This document shows, one piece after another, positions 1-8,806 of a DNA stretch of 64,000 bases (its first letter is position 1; each line of letters opens with the position of its first letter). A program made the position numbers and the translations under genes. The notes beneath the pieces are model-generated. The model saw nothing but the letters and a program-made list of their open reading frames with translations, did not search any database and was not told the origin of the DNA. The stretch comes from Candidatus Heimdallarchaeota archaeon (GTDB taxonomy: Archaea > Asgardarchaeota > Heimdallarchaeia > Hodarchaeales > Hodarchaeaceae), in NCBI GenBank assembly GCA_020353515.1, contig CP070695.1, positions 2,764,155-2,828,154 of the forward strand. The letters run 5' to 3'.

Positions 1-145
1 CAATCTGTTCTATACCATCTTGGTAGAGATTCCTAGTTATCATTGAGGATCCATGGTCAATCTTGTAATTTATTGTTACAAAGAGGGATGAAACTATCAT
101 AACAATGAGAAAAATATTCAAGCTTGAATCAAGTTTCTTTTTCAT
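1..145 (-). CDS. Partial secreted or membrane-anchored protein, N-terminus only
   Basis: This is an unrecognised protein cut by the left edge of the window; only the first 48 codons are visible. It begins with ATG at 145-143, preceded by a good AGGAGC ribosome binding site about 8 bases upstream. The N-terminus has a short basic stretch (MKKK) and then a hydrophobic segment of about 17 residues (NIFLIVMIVSSLFVTI), typical of a signal peptide or membrane anchor, followed by polar sequence. It points away from secY. Nothing can be said of its function. Confidence 0.6.
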   Translation of the reverse strand, partial: MKKKLDSSLNIFLIVMIVSSLFVTINYKIDHGSSMITRNLYQDGIEQI

Positions 146-699
146 ATGTAAATGCTCCTATGGTCTGCCTTTATTACGTCTAGCACTGTTAGCGGTGACT
201 AAAAGATGGATATTCTGATAATCCACCTAAACATGCATATTATGACTGACACGGTCTCGTTTTGCACAGTATAAAATATTTTATCTTTTCTTGTAAAACT
301 CTACCCAATGAATAACAATATTTAAACAGTTGCATTAAGTCATCATTCGTTTTTCTTGATATGAATTTCCTAAAATATGCTTTAGATACTCAAATCTTGA
401 ATCAAAAGTTAATAATTCAAATCATTTTAAAAAAATATCATTATGTATGTCTTAATTCAATACTTTTTAATTCTAAATGTATGATTTCATTAGTTATACT
501 CAGTTAATTACCCATTTAAGATCAAAACACATATCTCAGAAAACTTAGAAAAATTGGATAGAGACTAAATCAATAAAAGAAGAAAACAAAGTTGATCATA
601 CAAAGAAAGCAGCGTATTAATCTCCAGAAGATCGAATATTAAGATAAATCTGAGTTCCTATGCTTTAGTAACAATCATTTAGTATCCGAGGTACGTTAA
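146..699. other. Intergenic region, about 550 bp, between divergent genes
   Basis: This AT-rich stretch lies between the leftward edge gene and rightward secY. I found no open frame with a ribosome binding site and no tRNA. Positions 185-260 are less AT-rich and carry two CTGA tetramers, but no convincing box C partner. The stretch presumably holds the two divergent promoters. Confidence 0.5.
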
Positions 700-2217
700 A
701 TGACATCTAGGTTTCTTCAAGCTATTCGACCGTTCATGTCAATAACTCCAGAAGTCGTCAAACCGACTCGTGAGGTTCACTTCAATGAAAAAGTAGTGTG
801 GACTTTTGCTGCTTTGGTTATTTATTTTGTAATGGCATCTACTCCGATAATTGGAGCTCAACATGAAGGAGCTGACCCTTTTGCTTTTATGCGTACTATT
901 ACTGCCTCAACTCAAGGATCACTAGCAGAGCTTGGAATTGGCCCGATAGTAACAGCAGGACTCATTATGCAAATTTTAGTAGGATCTAAAATTATTTCTG
1001 TTAATATGGGAGACCCTGAGGAAAGATCTCTCTATACAGGGGCGCAAAAGGTCATGTCAGTTGCAATGACAATTATTGAAGCAGCTGCATTCTTGATTGG
1101 GGGAACTTATGGAACGAACCTTGATCTTCAGACTCAACTGGCGATCATTGCTCAACTATTAGCAGCAGGTATTATCATCATCCTTCTTGATGAGATGATT
1201 CAGAAAGGTTGGGGATTAGGATCGGGTATTTCTTTGTTCATTGCGGGAGGTGTTGGATTGCAAATTTTTCAAGGATTATTCGCGGCACAGTCCTTTTTGG
1301 AGGGACCAGAACCTGGTGTAACTTCAATGAGAGGAATTGCTCTTGCATTTCTTGCCTGGACAACACGACGAGGTCCCATTGAGGCAATTGGAGCATTATT
1401 TTTCCGTTATAGCCCTGCCGAGAATGTCAATTTACCTTCCCTCTCTCTCCTTTCTGTGATAGCTACTGTAGTTGTGTTCATCATTGTGATATATTTTGAA
1501 TCAATGCGGATTGAAATTCCAATTTCATACGCCCAATACAAAGGAATTCGTTCCACTTATCCGATTAAACTACTCTACGTGTCGAATATTCCTGTCATTT
1601 TAACTTCAGCTGTTTTTGCAGATATTTACTTCATTGCTCAGATGGTTTGGAATGCAAGCGGTGGAACTGGGACATCAAATCCTCTGGCTTTGTTTTTGGG
1701 AACCTTCAGTGTTGATGAAACGTCTCAGCAATATGTCCCTGAAGGTGGCCTTGTATATTTCTTAACTCCACCTCGGTCGCTTGTTGGAGATTTCGGGGTT
1801 CTTAATCTTAGTAGGGGGTTAGAAAGCCTTATGCCCTCCTTATTTCGCGCATTAATTTATGCTATTATCCTGATTGTGCTTTCAGTTATCTTCTCAGTGA
1901 TGTGGTTAGAAACTGCAGGAATGGGCCCTCGGGATGTTGCTAGTCAATTTCTGCAATCAGGAATGCAGATGCCAGGATGGCGACGAAGTAAAAAGATTGT
2001 TGAACGTAGATTAGAAATGTATATTCCTACAATAGCGGTCATAGGTGGATTGTTCATAGGTTCTCTTGCTGCTTTTGCAGATTTCCTAGGAGCAATAGGT
2101 TCTGGAATGGGTATTCTACTCTCGGTCAGTATTATGAGGCAATATTTTGAACTGATAAGCAAGGAAAGAGTCGCAGAGATGAATCCTGCTTTACGTGGTT
2201 TCTTAGGAATAAAATAG
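700..2217 (+). CDS. secY: Preprotein translocase subunit SecY (Sec61 alpha)
   Basis: This is the channel subunit of the Sec translocon, which moves unfolded proteins across or into the cytoplasmic membrane. The 505 residues are usual for archaeal SecY/Sec61 alpha and contain about ten hydrophobic membrane segments. The N-terminal region shows family features, including the plug-region pattern around residues 50-75 and the TAGLIMQILVGSKII stretch of TM2. The cytoplasmic loop with the SMRIEIPISYAQYKGIRSTYP-type motif is also present. In most archaea secY follows rpl15 in the spc operon; here it stands alone, far from rpl15 at 52.3-52.7 kb, and no adenylate kinase gene follows. ATG start after a weak GAGG-type site. 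Confidence 0.97.
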   Translation: MTSRFLQAIRPFMSITPEVVKPTREVHFNEKVVWTFAALVIYFVMASTPIIGAQHEGADPFAFMRTITASTQGSLAELGIGPIVTAGLIMQILVGSKIISVNMGDPEERSLYTGAQKVMSVAMTIIEAAAFLIGGTYGTNLDLQTQLAIIAQLLAAGIIIILLDEMIQKGWGLGSGISLFIAGGVGLQIFQGLFAAQSFLEGPEPGVTSMRGIALAFLAWTTRRGPIEAIGALFFRYSPAENVNLPSLSLLSVIATVVVFIIVIYFESMRIEIPISYAQYKGIRSTYPIKLLYVSNIPVILTSAVFADIYFIAQMVWNASGGTGTSNPLALFLGTFSVDETSQQYVPEGGLVYFLTPPRSLVGDFGVLNLSRGLESLMPSLFRALIYAIILIVLSVIFSVMWLETAGMGPRDVASQFLQSGMQMPGWRRSKKIVERRLEMYIPTIAVIGGLFIGSLAAFADFLGAIGSGMGILLSVSIMRQYFELISKERVAEMNPALRGFLGIK

Positions 2218-2247
2218 ATTTTTATAAATGCGTTTCGATGTTTTTGT

Positions 2248-3027
2248 CTAGTTATCATTTAGATGAATCTGAATCCGATCTCCTGGAGAAATATCTAAAA
2301 TATCCGAGGCTTTTCCACCACGTAGAGCTATTTCTAAGGTATTGAAACTATTTGCTAGAAGAAAGGGATTTTTATCGGATCCTTCAAAATAACTTCGTCT
2401 AAAACTCACAATTATTTCAATTTGTGTTGTTGTCAGCAGATACTCCTTACTAAATTTCAGATTCATTGAAGCCGGGAGATTAGTAACAATATTTCCAAAA
2501 TGATCGATGAAAATCACTTCCCCCGAGGATGTTCTAGGATCCCAAAAAAATCGAAGGGGAGTTTGTAAGGTACTTTGTGAACCTAGATCTGTTAATAAAT
2601 AGGTCTGGCTAAGAATGCCAGCCGCAGGAGCGAATACATCCCGTCCATGAAACGTATACGAAGCATCATCAGGAATTGGAATTTCCACGATCGTTGCGTC
2701 CTCAAATTTAGAGAGGATGGGTGATAGAACACCATTATCTGGCCCAATGAAGTAATAATCCTTTATATGGGCTCCAATTGCTTTTCTGGAACCACCAACT
2801 CCAGGATCAACAACAATTAAGAAGATCGTATTGTGTGGAAAATATTTGTAAGATTTAAATAAAATAAATGCGCCTTGTCGTATATCATGGTTTTGAATAT
2901 GGTTGGTAAGTGAAATTATATTAACTGATGGATTTATTTGAAGTATCCGCCCTTTTATTACTCCTGTATAGGGATCATTACCAAAATCTGTCATTAAAAC
3001 GATGAGGGGAGGTTGATAGGGATTCAT
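2248..3027 (-). CDS. SAM hydroxide adenosyltransferase (DUF62 family)
   Basis: This belongs to the DUF62 / SAM chlorinase-fluorinase superfamily; archaeal members hydrolyse S-adenosylmethionine to adenosine and methionine. Family landmarks are visible: MTDFG near residues 12-16, DPGVGGSR at 74-81, GPDNG at 95-99 and FHGRD at 126-130. The Asp74-Arg81-His127 spacing matches the Asp-Arg-His triad described for archaeal DUF62 enzymes. Length (259) is normal. It is in the same direction as the transporter gene upstream, with a gap of about 76 bases, so co-transcription is possible but not shown. ATG start with an AAAGGT site. It converges with secY, leaving about 30 bases between the two stops. 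Confidence 0.9.
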   Translation of the reverse strand: MNPYQPPLIVLMTDFGNDPYTGVIKGRILQINPSVNIISLTNHIQNHDIRQGAFILFKSYKYFPHNTIFLIVVDPGVGGSRKAIGAHIKDYYFIGPDNGVLSPILSKFEDATIVEIPIPDDASYTFHGRDVFAPAAGILSQTYLLTDLGSQSTLQTPLRFFWDPRTSSGEVIFIDHFGNIVTNLPASMNLKFSKEYLLTTTQIEIIVSFRRSYFEGSDKNPFLLANSFNTLEIALRGGKASDILDISPGDRIQIHLNDN

Positions 3028-3103
3028 GCTATAACACTACCTTTTTCTACACTTCTTATGGAATATCTTGAAACTCTCTCTCTTAAAAACCTCTCTCCTT
3101 GAT

Positions 3104-4483
3104 TCAATTTTCCAACTTAACTGGATTTTTTGCTATTATTAATACTAAAATACCCAAAAAGCTCATTAAAAACAAAAATAACAAAGTGTCAACGAAATTA
3201 GAAGATTCTAATATTATCCCGATAAGTCCAAACCCTATTATAGAAATAATTAAATTGATCGTATTGTATAGTGATTCCTGTGAACTTCGTTTTTCAGAAG
3301 AAGTGATTTGATAGTACAATTGCCAATATAAACTGGTAGCTAAACCACTTAATATGATTTTTAAGAAAAATATGAAGATAATCAAACTTAGCTTGATTAG
3401 AGACGTGAAGTCCGCTATTAAAACTAATATGTAAGCCATCCATACAACTGGATAGTTTAGAATATAAAATACAATAATCCCCCTATAAGCAGATTTAATG
3501 AAAGAGGTCATTTTTCCTGATAAGCGACTGAAAATCGCAAAAATCACGTTTGAGAGAGAAATAGTTAAAGTTATGATTAAAAGAGATAGAGTTGTAAATT
3601 GAATAACAAAATCATTTTGATTAAAGGTTTGGTTAGATGAATAAATTTCATATAAGAGAGGAGAAAAGACCAAAGTATTAAACGATATTGCTGTGAAACT
3701 TAAAATTGAAAAACCAATAAAGAATGGGATAACAGATACATAATTTCTCCATAAATTGTTTAAGAGTGTTGGAAATCTAGATGAGCTAGGGTTTTGATTT
3801 TCACATGAATTTTTCACATCTTTACGGAAGACTTTTTTTTCATTTTTCGGCATGGAAATGAATTTTAAACCTAATATAACTCCCAATGCAGCAATAAGAG
3901 CTTGTATTAAGAAAAGAAATTGAGGTATAATCCGATATTGTTGAAGTAGGATTCCTCCAACGAATGTTGCTAATGCAACAATAATTGATTTAGCAAAACT
4001 GATATTTCCCATTATATTCCGAAATAATAATCCAAATTCAGAAGATTTTGGGGCAATGTTTTCCCATGAATTAAGAAACCATGAAATAAATGACCCTGAT
4101 ATGAGTGCAGAGTAAATTCCCACTAGAATTTCTAAAAGAATTAGGTGAATGGGATAAGCTGCAAAAATTAAACCAAGATAGTAGAACATCAAACAAAATA
4201 ATGCTCCGCAGAATGCCATTCTTTGTCCATAATGATCTGTTAAAATACCAAGGGGTACATCAAGGATTGCACCAGCCAACATACCAATTACAACAATGAT
4301 GCTAAAAGCGCTAAAAGAATCTAAAACCGAAAGATAATAAAGCGAGATCCATGAATAACTTAAATAAATTCCAGAAACTACAATCTGTAAGCTTAAAAAC
4401 TTTAAGCTTAAATTCTGTAATTCTTTCGGGAATGTTGATATCCCAAGAATTGAATGTATAAATGCGATCCATATCCCATCCAA
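3104..4483 (-). CDS. Major facilitator-like membrane transporter
   Basis: This is a 459-residue integral membrane protein with about twelve hydrophobic segments. It has an MFS-type loop after the second helix (GILTDHYGQRMAF), resembling the GxLaDrxGrr signature between TM2 and TM3. The substrate cannot be inferred. It starts at TTG, one base after the stop of the FIST-domain gene, so it is very probably the last gene of the GTPase-ATPase-roadblock-FIST operon. Lysine-rich loops face the cytoplasm by the positive-inside rule. Co-transcription with a sensory FIST protein suggests, by inference only, transport linked to the sensed ligand. Confidence 0.75.
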   Translation of the reverse strand: MDGIWIAFIHSILGISTFPKELQNLSLKFLSLQIVVSGIYLSYSWISLYYLSVLDSFSAFSIIVVIGMLAGAILDVPLGILTDHYGQRMAFCGALFCLMFYYLGLIFAAYPIHLILLEILVGIYSALISGSFISWFLNSWENIAPKSSEFGLLFRNIMGNISFAKSIIVALATFVGGILLQQYRIIPQFLFLIQALIAALGVILGLKFISMPKNEKKVFRKDVKNSCENQNPSSSRFPTLLNNLWRNYVSVIPFFIGFSILSFTAISFNTLVFSPLLYEIYSSNQTFNQNDFVIQFTTLSLLIITLTISLSNVIFAIFSRLSGKMTSFIKSAYRGIIVFYILNYPVVWMAYILVLIADFTSLIKLSLIIFIFFLKIILSGLATSLYWQLYYQITSSEKRSSQESLYNTINLIISIIGFGLIGIILESSNFVDTLLFLFLMSFLGILVLIIAKNPVKLEN

Positions 4484-4484
4484 T

Positions 4485-5864
4485 CTAATATGTGGAAGAG
4501 ATCTTCTTAGCTATGCTTGTTACTGCACTGAAATTAACAATAGGAAACTTTTGGGAATTTATTTCCCCACCTGACATCACAATCAAGAAAGGGATTTCTC
4601 TGAAATGATTGGAATATTTTTCAACAAATTCCCCATACTTATCCCCGATAATCATTGATCGGTTTGCACATTCGAAAAGTAAACCAAATGAGGTATCAGG
4701 GGTGATTGTTTTTTTTAATGTCTCATCTAACATATCCTCAATCAATGTAGCGCTTTGATCACAAATAAATGCCTTATAATGGTGGGGATCTTTAGCATGT
4801 AATTTATTCACAACCTGATTAGGTGCAGTAACAAGAGCATGGTTAAGATTTGGATTCATTGATACAGCATAAGTGTTCTGATTATTCTCATCATCAATGA
4901 CACATAGAGGCCTAAAAGGGTGATAATAGAAGTATTTTCGAGTGTTTTCTTCTAGAACATCTTGGGTTTCAGTCATGTCAATGAGTTCTAAGAGGGCATC
5001 ACGGCCCCATTTTCCATTAGCTTTTGTTATGAATCCACCACCAATAGCACTATCGACTTCAAAGCTCTTTGTAGGCATGATTTTTGCACCAGAGTCAGTT
5101 CTACTTTCAAATCGTAATTCTGGAGAGCTGATTGACACATATGTTAATGAGTCTTTGTAAGCCTTATAATTACAAAACTGGTAGGTTTTCTCCAAGGTCA
5201 ATGGATCAGCGCCAAAGGTTCCTGTGTAGTGTATGCCTTTTTCATGAAGTTTTGTAAATAAAGGCCATGATGAGGAATAAGAAATGCCCATGCCAAGGAG
5301 ATTCATAAAAAACTCCATAAACGGTCCAGTTACAGAGGGGAGAAGAGAGAACTTCCTCCATACTCTACTATTTAAAGCAAAGAAGGGGTTCAAACCTTCT
5401 ATCTTATGATCCATTAAATTGGCCATGGCTTTAGGAAATCCGAGGCCAGGGGGACAGAAAATATGAGTAGTATTAGAACCATCTGTTTTACTGGCTTGTT
5501 TTATAGTCTTTTCACAGTTTTTGACTACTTTTCGTGTTTTAAGGCGATTACAAATCCGAAACCGTTTTATGACGTAACTTTTAGCTTTGATACCAGATAA
5601 AAGCATGATTCCTACTCCTTTTATCCCATAATCATCCTTTGTTGCCATTCCAACACCAGAACATCCTCCCAACGGAACTTCTAGGTACTTCTCTCGAATT
5701 GTAGCTAATGAATTATTATATACTTTAGCGCCCCCAGGGTGACAACCAGTGAAGTATAAAATCAAATCTGGTTTCTTTTGTAACCTAGATTCAGCTTGTC
5801 TCAAGGCTTTTATTGTGGCCTGCATTAAATCATGATTAATATTTATACCTACAGCAGCTTTCAC
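4485..5864 (-). CDS. FIST-domain sensory protein
   Basis: This resembles FIST-domain proteins (FIST_N plus FIST_C), predicted small-ligand sensors linked to signal transduction in bacteria and archaea. The 459 residues begin with the typical repeat-like start (AAVGININHDLMQA), followed by DLILYFTG, then a glycine-rich PLGGCSGVGMATKD segment characteristic of FIST_N. The C-terminal half includes GLLFECANRS and FLIVMSGGEINSQK, consistent with FIST_C (CxxR and gel-type motifs). No membrane segment is present, so it is cytosolic. It starts at GTG with a strong AAGGAGGT site 7 bases upstream. It sits 34 bases after the roadblock gene and 1 base before the transporter. The ligand is unknown. Confidence 0.8.
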   Translation of the reverse strand: MKAAVGININHDLMQATIKALRQAESRLQKKPDLILYFTGCHPGGAKVYNNSLATIREKYLEVPLGGCSGVGMATKDDYGIKGVGIMLLSGIKAKSYVIKRFRICNRLKTRKVVKNCEKTIKQASKTDGSNTTHIFCPPGLGFPKAMANLMDHKIEGLNPFFALNSRVWRKFSLLPSVTGPFMEFFMNLLGMGISYSSSWPLFTKLHEKGIHYTGTFGADPLTLEKTYQFCNYKAYKDSLTYVSISSPELRFESRTDSGAKIMPTKSFEVDSAIGGGFITKANGKWGRDALLELIDMTETQDVLEENTRKYFYYHPFRPLCVIDDENNQNTYAVSMNPNLNHALVTAPNQVVNKLHAKDPHHYKAFICDQSATLIEDMLDETLKKTITPDTSFGLLFECANRSMIIGDKYGEFVEKYSNHFREIPFLIVMSGGEINSQKFPIVNFSAVTSIAKKISSTY

Positions 5865-5898
5865 TTCAGGACCTCCTTGACGAGAATAATTTTCCTCC

Positions 5899-6360
5899 TC
5901 AACCTAAGAGTCGTTTCTCGTCAATAATCCAACCCAATCGTTTTGCAGTTCGACTCATCTCAATTTCCATTAGCCCAGTATTCGCTTTTGAATCTAAGAG
6001 AGTCACTAGAATACTCGATCTTCCTGCAAGATAAAAATAGACTGGAATCGTTAGTTTTGGATTAATCTCTTTATCATATTTTACTGACCTTGAACCTCGT
6101 TGAAGTTCCTCTGTTGTCTTAGAAATAATATTTCTAACCCAACTAACAACAATTAACACCGTTTCAGAAGAATCTTCTTGATACTGAGATTCTAGAACTC
6201 GTCCATCAACTCGAAAGAGTAATACAGCTTGCACATTTTCAAACTCAGCTAAATGTCCGATCTCTTCGCCAATTGAATTCACAACTGCTGATAAAGGCGA
6301 GACTGAGAGTATATTATTAATCTGGAGTTCTTGAGAAGGCATACTATCTTGAGATATCAT
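5899..6360 (-). CDS. Roadblock/LC7-domain protein
   Basis: This 153-residue protein has the roadblock/LC7 fold pattern: an N-terminal helix, then strands carrying VQAVLLFRVDGRVLES, a middle helix, and the strands TIPVYFYLAGRSSILVTLLD. Roadblock proteins such as MglB and LAMTOR subunits dimerise and regulate small GTPases. Here the partner is very likely the Ras/Arf-like GTPase two genes upstream. The start at 6360 overlaps the ATPase gene by 17 bases, which implies translational coupling; a second ATG at 6342 is possible. Asgard genomes are known for many roadblock proteins, so the family assignment is firm and the partner is inferred. Confidence 0.85.
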   Translation of the reverse strand: MISQDSMPSQELQINNILSVSPLSAVVNSIGEEIGHLAEFENVQAVLLFRVDGRVLESQYQEDSSETVLIVVSWVRNIISKTTEELQRGSRSVKYDKEINPKLTIPVYFYLAGRSSILVTLLDSKANTGLMEIEMSRTAKRLGWIIDEKRLLG

Positions 6361-7090
6361 ATACTAACAACCCTTTACTTTTCTCAAATCCAATAGGTTG
6401 AGGTGCTTCTGCATGACCAGATCCTCTGAACTTGCGAATACTTAGCGTTCTATTGTAAATTCCACCCAATCCAATGTGTTCTAATTCGATAATTGAATCA
6501 GATAAGAATAGTGGAATTCTTGCAAGAGTTTTTCCAAATCCTCTCTCGATTGTAACAATAGATGTTCCAATCTTTCTTAACGAAGAGAAAATTCTATTTA
6601 TCACGTTTCTCTGCTGGTTTGCTTCTGGGATTTCTAGAAGTAAAGGAGTAAGAGGATCGATAGCTATTCGAATACCTCCATGATAACCCTCTGCTGTTTC
6701 TTTGATCACTTCAAGATACTTTGGTAATTCAGACATAAAAAATCGTAAGGCAATTTCACCAGAAGTCAAGTCTGAATCTTCAGAAAAAGCAACTTGGAAT
6801 TGGAGATTTCCTCGTTTATACTTCTCCTCAAATTGTGTTAAACCTATATCCTTACAGTCCTGGAGTACAGAATTTAGATGTTGTTCTAAGGAGACGTACA
6901 ATGCTGGTGAATGGGGATCTTTGGAACAAAATTGCCAGCAAAATGTGGATTTACCACATCCAGGATCAGCAATGATTACATTAACCGAATTTTTCCGAAG
7001 GCCTCCAAAGACTAGATTATCAAACCCAGGAACACCACTTAATATCCTTTCATATTCTTGTTTTTCCATTTTTCTTAATAGTTTTTGCAT
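6344..7090 (-). CDS. RecA-superfamily (KaiC/GvpD-like) ATPase
   Basis: This is a P-loop ATPase of the RecA/KaiC type. The N-terminal signature GVPGFDNLVFGGL corresponds to the KaiC GIPGLDxLxGGG element. It is followed by Walker A DPGCGKST (residues 42-49) and a Walker B-like hydrophobic strand ending in Asp145 (RIAIDPLTPLL). A single ATPase domain of 248 residues is present, unlike the double domain of cyanobacterial KaiC. No helicase or DNA-binding domain is seen. It lies between a small GTPase gene (10 bases upstream) and a roadblock gene (17-base overlap), so it probably acts in the same signalling module. Its exact role is unknown. Confidence 0.82.
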   Translation of the reverse strand: MQKLLRKMEKQEYERILSGVPGFDNLVFGGLRKNSVNVIIADPGCGKSTFCWQFCSKDPHSPALYVSLEQHLNSVLQDCKDIGLTQFEEKYKRGNLQFQVAFSEDSDLTSGEIALRFFMSELPKYLEVIKETAEGYHGGIRIAIDPLTPLLLEIPEANQQRNVINRIFSSLRKIGTSIVTIERGFGKTLARIPLFLSDSIIELEHIGLGGIYNRTLSIRKFRGSGHAEAPQPIGFEKSKGLLVYDISR

Positions 7091-7100
7091 TTAATTCACC

Positions 7101-7691
7101 TTAAGAGATTAATAGATGTTTTGAGATTTTTAATGATGAATCTGGAGAGAAAATTTCCTCCCTTTTCTTATAATTCTGAACAAATTCAATTATTGTTTCA
7201 AAAATCTCCATTACAGAGAGTACATCTTTTGATGAACATTTAAATGAAGAAACACACTGAAATTTCTTCTGAAAAGCTGTCAAATCGATTTCTCTTTCTT
7301 CAGAAGAAGCAATATCTGATTTTGTTCCAATTAAAAATCTAGGTACATGAGGCTCAATGAAGGTCAACCACTCGGGAATCGAAAATAGGGATGATAAATC
7401 TGTCAGATCAAAACATAAGAGTGCAACGTCAGAACCTCTACAAAATTCTTTAAATACCCCCATGTTCTTGAATTGGTCTTGTCCTCCTAGATCCCAAATT
7501 TGAACCTTACCACAAGGTTTTTTATGGTCAGAAAATATTTTTGAATGAAATTCAATTGCAATTGTCTGTCTGGTATCTCTAAAAAATGAATTGTTTATGA
7601 ATGTCTTTGATATCGTGGTTTTTCCAACGCCACCTTCACCTAAGATGACTATTTTCAAAGGTTTCACACTATTTGGGGGGATTAACCTCAT
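7101..7691 (-). CDS. Ras/Arf-like small GTPase
   Basis: This is a small GTPase of the eukaryote-like superfamily. G1 is GEGGVGKTT (residues 18-26), G3 is WDLGGQ (Arf-like DxGGQ with the catalytic Gln), G4 is GTKSD and G5 is CSSKD. The 196-residue length (start ATG at 7691) includes a C-terminal tail of about 20 residues with no CaaX-type cysteine, so prenyl anchoring is not indicated. It is the first gene of a minus-strand operon with ATPase, roadblock, FIST and MFS genes. By analogy with MglA-MglB and Rag-LAMTOR pairs the roadblock protein may regulate it. A TTG 12 bases further upstream is a weaker alternative start. Confidence 0.92.
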   Translation of the reverse strand: MRLIPPNSVKPLKIVILGEGGVGKTTISKTFINNSFFRDTRQTIAIEFHSKIFSDHKKPCGKVQIWDLGGQDQFKNMGVFKEFCRGSDVALLCFDLTDLSSLFSIPEWLTFIEPHVPRFLIGTKSDIASSEEREIDLTAFQKKFQCVSSFKCSSKDVLSVMEIFETIIEFVQNYKKREEIFSPDSSLKISKHLLIS

Positions 7692-7777
7692 GAGACACAC
7701 CAATACTTCCAGTATTACATTATATTTTAATTACCCAAAAATCATAATTTATGAACTAATTTTTGGGAGGTTATAAG

Positions 7778-8020
7778 ATGGAAAGAAAGCAAAAAATTGG
7801 TGAAATCATGAAATTTTTTTTCAGGAAAAAAAAGGCTTTTTCTTTGATGAGGATGTGTAGGTTTAAAAGAAGAGGATCACCTTTAGTTGAAGAAGGAATA
7901 TTAATTGGATTGAGTCTTTTTGGCTTTTTACTCATTTTATCAATTGTTACTGGAGTTCTTGATTGGCTTCTAGTTAATGCTGATGAGTTACTCAAGGAAT
8001 TAGGATCCTTATTTTCCTAG
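7778..8020 (+). CDS. Small type IV pilin-like (class III signal peptide) protein
   Basis: This 80-residue protein has a basic N-terminal leader ending FKRRG (Gly33), then SPLVEEG and about 20 hydrophobic residues. Cleavage after Gly33 would place a glutamate (Glu38) at +5, the hallmark of type IV pilins and of archaeal class III signal peptides processed by PibD/FlaK-type peptidases. The mature part would be only 47 residues, similar to Flp pilins. ATG at 7778 follows a strong GGGAGG site; an in-frame TTG at 7763 is less likely. It is divergent from the GTPase operon. The secretion ATPase and GspF-like protein at 17.7-21.3 kb are possible assembly partners. No known family was recognised. Confidence 0.6.
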   Translation: MERKQKIGEIMKFFFRKKKAFSLMRMCRFKRRGSPLVEEGILIGLSLFGFLLILSIVTGVLDWLLVNADELLKELGSLFS

Positions 8021-8050
8021 TTAGCGATTTCTTTAACTAACTTTTTCTGC

Positions 8051-8058
8051 AAAAAAAA
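8051..8058 (-). terminator. Oligo-T terminator after tRNA-Ala(UGC)
   Basis: Eight consecutive A on the plus strand give an oligo-U tract in the minus-strand transcript, 8 bases after the 3' end of the tRNA. Archaeal RNA polymerase terminates at such tracts, so this is a likely tRNA terminator. Confidence 0.5.
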
Positions 8059-8066
8059 GTGCAATG

Positions 8067-8171
8067 TGGACCGAGTGGGATTTGGACCCACGACCTCCTG
8101 ATGTCTTGAGCAGAAGCTAGTAGCTGTCTGTTTGCAAGCCAGGCGCTACTTCCAGGCTGAGCTATCGGCCC
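8067..8171 (-). tRNA. tRNA-Ala(UGC) with a canonical intron
   Basis: The acceptor stem is GGGCCGA with TCGGTCC and discriminator A. The D arm and T arm (GTGGG TCCAAAT CCCAC) are regular. The anticodon loop CUUGCA-A gives anticodon UGC (Ala). About 30 bases lie between positions 37 and 38, the canonical archaeal intron site, and the anticodon stem CCTGG/TCAGG closes only once they are removed (mature 75 nt). No CCA is encoded. An oligo-T tract follows. Confidence 0.93.
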
Positions 8172-8214
8172 TAAATACTCAATGTCGTTAAGAAATGATT
8201 TTCTTAAAAAAGTT

Positions 8215-8781
8215 TCAATTTTCGTCGAGATGCCGTTTTTTCCAAATTCTTAGAGGTTCCTGTTTAGACTTAAATCGTAATTGTTCTAAATAACGATAGA
8301 CTGTACTATGTTTTGAACCATGAACTAATTGCATGATAGCTTCTCGCGCATTTCTAATGTCTGAAATTTCTCCAATGAGTGAAACTTGATTTCCAAAAAT
8401 AGAAATTAAGACTTCTGTACTAGCTTCAATCATCTTTCTTGCTTTCCCCTTTTCACCAATAATTCGTGACTTTATTCTTTTAACAGTGTTTTTTGATCCT
8501 CCGAGTTCAATTGTCTCCAAAAAAATATTATCGTCTAATAGATTGAAAGCTTTTTCAGCACTGAATCCTTTACCGATTGCTTTTATTATATCGCGGGCTT
8601 TCCAAACAGATGTTGGATCTGTTACATCTGATGTTGATGATATATGAACTGAACCATCTTCACTGTTAATCTGTATAGAAACACCTGTAAAAGATTCTAT
8701 TTCAGATTTCACGATACCTTTTTTCCCAATAACGACCCCAATTCGACTTTTAGGAATTTTCAAGCGACTTTCTATTACCAT
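8215..8781 (-). CDS. KH-domain RNA-binding protein, archaeal Dim2/Pno1 homologue
   Basis: This 188-residue protein has two KH domains with GxxG loops: GKKG in the first (IPKSRIGVVIGKKGIVK) and GEKG in the second (SRIIGEKGKARK). This layout is that of archaeal Dim2p (Pno1/Krr1-like), which binds the 3' end of 16S rRNA and takes part in small-subunit maturation and start recognition. Immediately upstream in the same direction is RIO1, whose eukaryotic counterpart also acts in late 40S assembly; the pairing is a classic archaeal cluster. ATG start with an AAGGTGA site. It ends about 44 bases before the tRNA-Ala gene. Confidence 0.92.
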   Translation of the reverse strand: MVIESRLKIPKSRIGVVIGKKGIVKSEIESFTGVSIQINSEDGSVHISSTSDVTDPTSVWKARDIIKAIGKGFSAEKAFNLLDDNIFLETIELGGSKNTVKRIKSRIIGEKGKARKMIEASTEVLISIFGNQVSLIGEISDIRNAREAIMQLVHGSKHSTVYRYLEQLRFKSKQEPLRIWKKRHLDEN

Positions 8782-8806
8782 TCGGGTTTTTTCACCTTAA
8801 GGGCTC

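Noticed and set aside
185..260. Possible box C/D small RNA left of secY
   Set aside because: Two CTGA tetramers occur at suitable spacing, but the best box C candidates match only about five of seven consensus bases and no closing stem or tRNA/rRNA complement was evident.
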